From NCBI GenBank assembly GCA_016302185.1, contig JAEDOC010000027.1:1-17952 (forward strand): a stretch of DNA of 17,952 bases. The letters are read 5' to 3'. Below, piece by piece: positions 13,935-17,952 of the stretch; within the stretch, counting starts at the first letter, position 1; the number at the start of each line of letters is the position of its first letter. The translations under genes and the position numbers were made by a program. Source of the DNA: Clostridium sp. Lineage in GTDB: Bacteria > Bacillota > Clostridia > Lachnospirales > Lachnospiraceae. The notes under the pieces were generated by a model, which was not told the DNA's origin, searched no databases, and saw only the letters and a program-made list of their open reading frames with translations.

Positions 13935-15011
13935 TTATTCTCCCAGCTTAATATCTGTATACCAATACCCAAAACGACTGTCCTTCGGAGGCTGTTGTTT
14001 CGAAAGAACAAAATCCGAAAAGCCGAACATGGATGCCATGTATTTTTCATTGCTCACATAGTGACCGGGAACTCCAAGAAGATATCTTGCTTTTCCTCCC
14101 GGCTGATTCAGGCGGGCCAGAATCAAATACCTGTAATAATAATATCCATGCAGCAGGAAGCTGTTGCTTCCATAGATCCAATTTTCTCTGGGAAGCAGCC
14201 CGATATCCTGAGGCTTGAGCGTCAGAATCTCGCACCCGCCGTCATAATCAAACGCCAAAATCTTGGGATAGCGGCTCTGCAACATCTCCCAGATCTCCTT
14301 CTCACTTTTTGATTCCTCTTCTTTTCGAAATGGAGACGGAATGGAAGAAGCCGGTGTTTCCTCCTCTGACGGCACATCTTCCGCTATCGGAGTCTTCTGC
14401 GCCACCGGTGCCTCTTCTGCTATCGGCACTTTCTCCGCCACCGGTGCCTCTTCCGCTATCAACTCTTTCTCCGCCGTTTCCGGTCCGCCCCCGTCACCTG
14501 CAGATTTCTCATGGATCCGGGTAATCCCCTGCCTCTCCACCTCTTCCTGCTCCAATTCCCTTTCTATCTCTTCCGACACAGAAAGCTGTTCCATGTGCAG
14601 CTGCTCCCCCCTGCTCTCCGCCGTCACAGCAGCCAGCTCCACCTCTGCCGCATGGGCCACTGCATCCTCCCAGATGGTCGTATAACAGCGCCAGGCACTT
14701 TCCGTATCATGAATCGTCAAGCCGTAGAAATCTTCCAGGACATGACCGCTTCCTTCCACATCCTGCACATTTACAAGTGTACGAAACTCACCGGCACCAT
14801 TTCTGGCAAACAGGGTGCCGATTTTCACTTCTCCATCTCCAGTCAGAAGATATACACCAATCGGATTTCCCCCGATATAGATCCGTTTCACACTGACTGT
14901 GATCCGGCACTGGCCCCCTCTGGTGTCCAGCTTGGCAAAACCGATATTTTTGCCCTTTGTTCCGCCTTCGTAAGCATAAATATATGAGATTAACCGCTGA
15001 TAGTTAGACAT
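13935..15011 (-). CDS. Two-domain protein of unknown function (possible DUF6128)
   Basis: A 358-residue soluble protein I cannot assign a function to. Residues 1-125 form a compact domain rich in beta-type sequence (GFAKLDTRGGQCRITVSVKR, IGVYLLTGDGEVKIGTLFAR) and ending in a Trp-containing segment (SAWRCYTTIWEDAV). Residues 126-235 are a low-complexity acidic linker. It includes a degenerate repeat of about eight residues (EEAPVAEKVPIAEEAPVAQK, 187-206). Residues 236-358 form a second domain with DYDGGCEILTLKPQDIGLLP, FLLHGYYYYRYLILAR and YLLGVPGHYVSNEKYMASMFGF. From memory this C-terminal domain resembles one named DUF6128 in Lachnospiraceae, which I cannot confirm. There is no signal peptide or membrane helix. 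The start has AGGAG seven bases upstream. It is divergent from nagB across 104 bases. Confidence 0.7.
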   Translation of the reverse strand: MSNYQRLISYIYAYEGGTKGKNIGFAKLDTRGGQCRITVSVKRIYIGGNPIGVYLLTGDGEVKIGTLFARNGAGEFRTLVNVQDVEGSGHVLEDFYGLTIHDTESAWRCYTTIWEDAVAHAAEVELAAVTAESRGEQLHMEQLSVSEEIERELEQEEVERQGITRIHEKSAGDGGGPETAEKELIAEEAPVAEKVPIAEEAPVAQKTPIAEDVPSEEETPASSIPSPFRKEEESKSEKEIWEMLQSRYPKILAFDYDGGCEILTLKPQDIGLLPRENWIYGSNSFLLHGYYYYRYLILARLNQPGGKARYLLGVPGHYVSNEKYMASMFGFSDFVLSKQQPPKDSRFGYWYTDIKLGE

Positions 15012-15050
15012 GCCATCACTCCTTTGCTATCTATTTTATGCGTCCATCCA

Positions 15051-15079
15051 TTGAAACTATGACTCAAAAATGGTATCCT
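15051..15079 (+). promoter_or_regulatory. Promoter of nagB
   Basis: -35 TTGAAA (15051-15056), a 17-base spacer and -10 TATCCT (15074-15079) preceded by TGG (extended -10). The leader to the ATG at 15116 is about 30 bases and holds a strong ribosome binding site. No NagR-like palindrome was evident to me. Confidence 0.65.
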
Positions 15080-15115
15080 TAAAACTGCAAACAATATATC
15101 AAATGGAGGATATTT

Positions 15116-15841
15116 ATGAAACTCTACAAAGTAAAGAGCTATGATGAGCTCAGCCGGAAAGCTGCTTCTGTCATCGCTGCCCAGATCATCAACAAACCCG
15201 ATTCTGTTCTGGGGCTTGCGACAGGTTCTACTCCTGTGGGAACCTATCAGAATCTGGTGAAAAGATACCAGGAGGGGGAACTGGACTTTTCTGAGATTAA
15301 AACAGCCAATCTGGATGAGTACAAGGGGCTGCCCAGAGAAAATGATCAGAGCTACTACTACTTCATGTATTCCAACCTGTTCCGTCATGTGAATATTGAC
15401 ATGAAGAACACCAATATTCCCAACGGTATGGCAGAGGATGCAGGGGCAGAGTGCCGGCGCTACGAAGCAGTCATAAAAGAACTGGGCGGCGTTGATTTAC
15501 AGCTCCTCGGTCTCGGGCACGACGGACATATCGGTTTCAACGAGCCAGATGAGCAGTTCGCCGCACAGACGCACTGCGTAGACTTAACCGAGATGACAAT
15601 CGAAGCAAACAAGCGCTTCTTTGCCTCCGCAGACGAGGTACCGAAACAGGCTTTCACGATGGGAATCGGAACTATCATGCGGGCCAAAAAGATTCTGATG
15701 ATCGTCAGCGGAGCAGATAAAGCAGAGATCCTGAAAAAATCACTCTACGGTCCGGTAACTCCGCAGGTTCCGGCATCCATTCTGCAGTTCCATCCCGATG
15801 TAACTGTCATTGCGGATGAAGCTGCCCTGAGCGCATGCTGA
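15116..15841 (+). CDS. nagB: Glucosamine-6-phosphate deaminase
   Basis: A 241-residue NagB, converting glucosamine 6-phosphate to fructose 6-phosphate and ammonia, linking amino-sugar use to glycolysis. The phosphate-binding loop is GLATGSTP (33-40). The NLDEY motif places the general base at D67. GLGHDGHIGFNEP (132-144) holds D136, H138 and E143, matching E. coli D141, H143 and E148. The C-terminal region (SILQFHPDVTVIADEAAL) is also typical. Length is that of the shorter Gram-positive form, without the C-terminal allosteric region of E. coli. GGAGG lies six to seven bases before the ATG. No nagA or transporter gene is adjacent; the gene stands alone between a divergent unknown gene and a terminator hairpin. 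Confidence 0.97.
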   Translation: MKLYKVKSYDELSRKAASVIAAQIINKPDSVLGLATGSTPVGTYQNLVKRYQEGELDFSEIKTANLDEYKGLPRENDQSYYYFMYSNLFRHVNIDMKNTNIPNGMAEDAGAECRRYEAVIKELGGVDLQLLGLGHDGHIGFNEPDEQFAAQTHCVDLTEMTIEANKRFFASADEVPKQAFTMGIGTIMRAKKILMIVSGADKAEILKKSLYGPVTPQVPASILQFHPDVTVIADEAALSAC

Positions 15842-15877
15842 ATTTCACAGCCACAATAAAACACTCACGATAAACTG

Positions 15878-15945
15878 CAAAAACCTCCGGCCGGAGATCT
15901 GTATCATGATTGCATGAAAACAGTCTTCCGGCCAGAGGTTTTCCT
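15878..15945. terminator. Bidirectional terminator between nagB and the HD gene
   Basis: A long stem pairs AAAACCTC (15880-15887) with GAGGTTTT (15935-15942), then after one C/A mismatch GGCCGGA with TCCGGCC, leaving a loop of about 30 bases. The A- and T-runs at both ends serve both convergent genes: nagB on the plus strand and the HD gene on the minus strand. Confidence 0.82.
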
Positions 15946-15951
15946 TGTCTG

Positions 15952-15985
15952 GTCTTTCTTGTCTGATTGTCTTTCTTGTCTGATT
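15952..15985. repeat. Two-copy 17-bp tandem repeat
   Basis: GTCTTTCTTGTCTGATT occurs twice back to back (15952-15968 and 15969-15985) just downstream of the HD gene stop, with a related partial copy TTCCTTGTCTG before it (15941-15951). It looks like a small replication-slippage duplication in noncoding DNA. Confidence 0.8.
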
Positions 15986-15994
15986 ATTCGTGCA

Positions 15995-16660
15995 TCAGCA
16001 GATTTTGTTTCCGTTGGCACTGAGTTTAAAACTCATGCCCAGCACAGATGCCGCTCTCCGGCACATAAGCATCCGCTGAAGAAATATTTCAAAATAGTCC
16101 ATCATGGAGCAGATTTCTTCATCTAACTGCAGTTCCAGCTTGATCACCTTTTTCTCTTTCTGAATATTCAGGGATGCGGAAATTACCGCATAATTGACCC
16201 GATCATGCTTGTCAAACGCTGCCGGATTGAGATTTCGTACCCGGTTTCTTCGGACATCCGTCTTATCCGCCAGTATCAATGCAGCAGAAACCGGATCCAC
16301 CGCCACTCCGGTGTGTTCATCATGCATACCGATAGCATTCATAATCAATGCCACATCCTTAAAATCCATCTCCATATCCGTCAGGATCTGCCGGGCCAGA
16401 AGCGCACCCGAATGGGCATGATCATGGCGGTTGACACAGTTTCCGATATCATGCATATAGCCTGCGATCTTCGCCAGCTCCACCATATGGGCATCGTATC
16501 CCAGCTTCTCCAGAATCCGGCCGGCCAGCTCCGCTACCTTTGTGGTATGAATGGCGGAATGGTCCGTATATCCCAGCACTCCCAGTGTCTGGTTGCCCCG
16601 CTCCAGATAAGCATTCACCTCTTTGGACTGTTTTATTTCTTTATACGTTACTTTTGCCAT
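15995..16660 (-). CDS. HD-domain phosphohydrolase
   Basis: A 221-residue cytosolic protein with a metal-dependent HD phosphohydrolase domain; such enzymes hydrolyse nucleotides or phosphoesters, and the substrate here is unknown. Metal ligands are visible: H38 in DHSAIHTTKVA, the H70-D71 pair in AGYMHDIG, HDHAHSG (79-85), H113 in GMHDEH and D132 in LILADKTDV. The segment RNRVRNLNPAAFDKHDRVNYAV is Arg/Lys-rich. The C-terminal 50 residues hold a likely helix (EEICSMMDYFEIFLQRMLMC) and a tail ending in Cys. The start has AGGAGGA eight bases upstream. It is monocistronic between the tRNA operon and the convergent nagB, with no clear promoter that I can fix. Confidence 0.85.
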   Translation of the reverse strand: MAKVTYKEIKQSKEVNAYLERGNQTLGVLGYTDHSAIHTTKVAELAGRILEKLGYDAHMVELAKIAGYMHDIGNCVNRHDHAHSGALLARQILTDMEMDFKDVALIMNAIGMHDEHTGVAVDPVSAALILADKTDVRRNRVRNLNPAAFDKHDRVNYAVISASLNIQKEKKVIKLELQLDEEICSMMDYFEIFLQRMLMCRRAASVLGMSFKLSANGNKIC

Positions 16661-16869
16661 ACAATAATTCCTCCTCTGACACCTTCCAGACGACAGTTTT
16701 CTTCTCTGCCGCCGTCAGCTTACTTCACTCATATAGAATCTATGTTATCAGATCGCAGTGTCCGGTACCATCAGACAAAGGAAAAATATGGGTCAATTAT
16801 ATGTAAAACCTGGAGAAAAGAAAGAAATGGGAAGTTCCCGTCAAAGATTGTCAAAGAATTTCACGCATG
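16661..16869. other. Noncoding spacer upstream of the HD gene
   Basis: This stretch between the HD gene and the tRNA terminator holds no supported gene. On the minus strand it should contain the HD gene promoter. A TATAAT (within 16798-16806) and several TTGAC motifs are present, but none are properly paired. It also contains the 11-base palindrome GGGAAGTTCCC (16829-16839) and two copies of GTCAAAGA (16840-16847, 16850-16857). Confidence 0.5.
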
Positions 16870-16895
16870 AAAAAAGGAACAGCAATTGCTGTTCC
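16870..16895 (-). terminator. Terminator of the tRNA operon
   Basis: On the minus strand GGAACAGC, an AATT loop and GCTGTTCC form a perfect 8-bp stem followed by six T. It starts five bases after the tRNA-Leu discriminator base and ends the Tyr-Leu tRNA transcript. Confidence 0.93.
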
Positions 16896-16899
16896 TCAC

Positions 16900-16985
16900 T
16901 GCCGGCGACCGGAATCGAACCGGTACGAAGTTTAACCCTCGCAGGATTTTAAGTCCTGTGCGTCTGCCAGTTCCGCCACGCCGGC
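16900..16985 (-). tRNA. tRNA-Leu (anticodon TAA)
   Basis: An 86-base class II tRNA. The acceptor strands GCCGGCG and CGCCGGC pair perfectly and the discriminator is A (16900). The anticodon arm is CAGGA-CTTAAAA-TCCTG with anticodon TAA. A variable arm follows (GAGGGTTAAACTTCG), then the T arm ACCGG-TTCGATT-CCGGT. The 3' CCA is not encoded, so it must be added after transcription. Confidence 0.97.
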
Positions 16986-17016
16986 ATTCTGACCCGCCAT
17001 AACTGGCAAAAGCCAA

Positions 17017-17098
17017 TGGATGGAGGTGGATTCGAACCACCGAAGCGTGTCGCAACAGATTTACAGTCTGCCCCCTTTGGCCACTCGGGAATCCATCC
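17017..17098 (-). tRNA. tRNA-Tyr (anticodon GTA)
   Basis: An 82-base class II tRNA. Acceptor GGATGGA pairs with TCCATCC and the discriminator is A (17017). The anticodon arm is GCAGA-CTGTAAA-TCTGT, anticodon GTA, decoding UAC/UAU. A long variable arm follows, then T arm TGG-TTCGAAT-CCA. CCA is not encoded. It is the first gene of the operon, 31 bases before tRNA-Leu. Confidence 0.96.
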
Positions 17099-17119
17099 AA
17101 ATTGCTCTGACAGTTAGAA

Positions 17120-17148
17120 ATAATACCACAAAGCAAGTAAAAAATCAA
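17120..17148 (-). promoter_or_regulatory. Promoter of the Tyr-Leu tRNA operon
   Basis: On the minus strand, -35 TTGATT (17143-17148), a 17-base spacer and -10 TATTAT (17120-17125) preceded by TGG (extended -10). It begins only about 10 bases after the stop codon of the GH13 gene, with no obvious terminator between, so read-through from that gene is possible. Confidence 0.78.
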
Positions 17149-17158
17149 GCCTTTTTCA

Positions 17159-17952
17159 TCATTTTTTTAACACGTTCTGCTCTGCCACAAAAACCGCAGA
17201 GGAGATCGGCGGCAGCTCTATGACAGCAACCCCCTCTTTTACCGGCGAATAGAGATTCCCCGCATTGTAGCCTTCCTCATAGGTCAGCATCTTCCGGCAC
17301 AGAGTCATGCTGTCATCTATACCAATCTGCCAGACCGGAATCCGAACCTGACGGCGTTCCGATGCTACATTCACTGCCACAATGCCCAGACACTCCGAGA
17401 TTTTCCCGGGTTCTTCCTTTTTCAAATTCAGGAAACGCCCATAGACAATCACATCCTGCTCTGCCACCAGCTCCTTTAAGGAACCATAACGGAATACCGG
17501 ATGGCGTTTCCGGATTCCCGTCATATAACGGTGAAACTCTACCAATTCCAGATCCTCATGCCCCCACGGATACGTCCGCCGGTTATCCGGATCGGTCCAT
17601 CCGCAGACACCGGCTTCATCCCCATAATAAATGGTTGGATTCCCCGGCCAGGTCATCTGTACCACTACGCCCTGGCGGAACCGACCGTAGCTTATCCCCT
17701 CCGAAGCAGCCCCCGCACCCATTGTAGCCAGCCGCCCCACTTTCCGATTGGTTCGTGTCAGGAACCGGGAATGATCATGATTCGACAATTCGTTCATGGC
17801 ACTGAACAGAGAAGGGGTCTGCAGCCGGCTCATATGATAATTCATAGAATCAAAAAATGCCCTTCCATTGCCAAACAGCTCATTCTTTGCCTCGTCACTG
17901 TGCTTCTCCATTCCGGTTAAAAACCAGGACAGCGGCTCCATAAAGGCATCGT
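17159..17952 (-). CDS. GH13 alpha-amylase-family protein (3' part)
   Basis: The C-terminal ~264 residues of a glycoside hydrolase family 13 enzyme; the gene continues past the right edge. Visible are SNHDHSRF (53-60 counted from the first Met in the window), whose His-Asp is conserved region IV and binds or stabilises the substrate at subsite -1. WPGNPTIYYGDEAGVCGWTDPDNRRTYPW follows, the common region after the barrel strand that marks dextrinase/neopullulanase-like members. The last ~90 residues are the C-terminal beta domain. The nucleophile and acid/base lie in the missing part. Whether it is secreted cannot be seen. Products would be alpha-1,4 or alpha-1,6 glucan fragments; exact specificity is open. 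It ends 11 bases before the tRNA promoter. Confidence 0.88.
   Translation of the reverse strand, partial: DAFMEPLSWFLTGMEKHSDEAKNELFGNGRAFFDSMNYHMSRLQTPSLFSAMNELSNHDHSRFLTRTNRKVGRLATMGAGAASEGISYGRFRQGVVVQMTWPGNPTIYYGDEAGVCGWTDPDNRRTYPWGHEDLELVEFHRYMTGIRKRHPVFRYGSLKELVAEQDVIVYGRFLNLKKEEPGKISECLGIVAVNVASERRQVRIPVWQIGIDDSMTLCRKMLTYEEGYNAGNLYSPVKEGVAVIELPPISSAVFVAEQNVLKK

Noticed and set aside
16758..16952. Plus-strand frame starting MSGTIRQRKN, with an internal ATG at 16788 and an AAAGG site
   Set aside because: It runs through the tRNA terminator and antisense to tRNA-Leu; it has no recognisable family pattern.
1..17952. CRISPR arrays, insertion sequences, phage or toxin-antitoxin genes
   Set aside because: I saw no regularly spaced repeats, transposase or integrase motifs, or small paired genes of those kinds.

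Overview
The window looks like chromosomal housekeeping DNA from a Gram-positive anaerobe of the Clostridia, most likely a Lachnospiraceae member. This rests on several observations. The SRP RNA is of the large Bacillus/Clostridium type. The tRNA genes do not encode CCA. Most genes have strong GGAGG-type ribosome binding sites, and promoters are sigma-A-like with 17-base spacers and often an extended -10 TGn. Several proteins (the TPR/coiled-coil protein, the two-domain unknown protein, the phosphofructokinase variant) resemble proteins I associate with Lachnospiraceae. The assignment is inference; no 16S gene is present.

Left edge (1-405): an AT-rich gene-free stretch carries three consecutive strong promoters, all firing leftwards out of the window, as expected upstream of an rRNA or tRNA operon. 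Next, read on the minus strand, is a long co-oriented block: a 6-phosphofructokinase gene, dnaX, ebfC (ybaB), recR, a large TPR/coiled-coil protein, a Cof-type HAD phosphatase, a CvpA-family membrane protein and the decayed remains of a D-2-hydroxyacid dehydrogenase. Upstream of the phosphofructokinase lie the SRP RNA gene (ffs) with its own promoter and a very long perfect hairpin terminator, and then an ABC-F ATPase. The order tadA ... ffs ... dnaX-ebfC-recR ... rrn-type promoters recalls the Bacillus subtilis tadA-scr-dnaX-yaaK-recR-rrnA region, here spread out by inserted metabolic genes.

Middle (11.2-13.9 kb): ilvE (branched-chain aminotransferase, plus strand) is divergent from the ABC-F gene and ends at a strong terminator. 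It converges on a ZIP metal transporter gene that lies downstream of tadA (tRNA adenosine deaminase) on the minus strand.

Right part (13.9-18 kb): an uncharacterised two-domain protein is divergent from nagB (glucosamine-6-phosphate deaminase). A bidirectional-looking hairpin separates nagB from a convergent HD-domain phosphohydrolase. A two-gene tRNA operon (Tyr-GTA then Leu-TAA, minus strand) has its own promoter and terminator. The window closes inside the 3' part of a GH13 alpha-amylase-family gene.

The genes serve DNA replication and repair (dnaX, ebfC, recR), protein targeting and translation (ffs, tadA, tRNAs, ABC-F), central and amino-sugar carbon flow (phosphofructokinase, nagB, GH13) and branched-chain amino acids (ilvE). 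I found no phage, insertion sequence, CRISPR or defence island. The least explained items are the TPR/degenerate-AAA/coiled-coil protein, the two-domain unknown protein, the phosphofructokinase active-site variant, the long hairpin with nested inverted repeats beside ffs, and the dehydrogenase relic.
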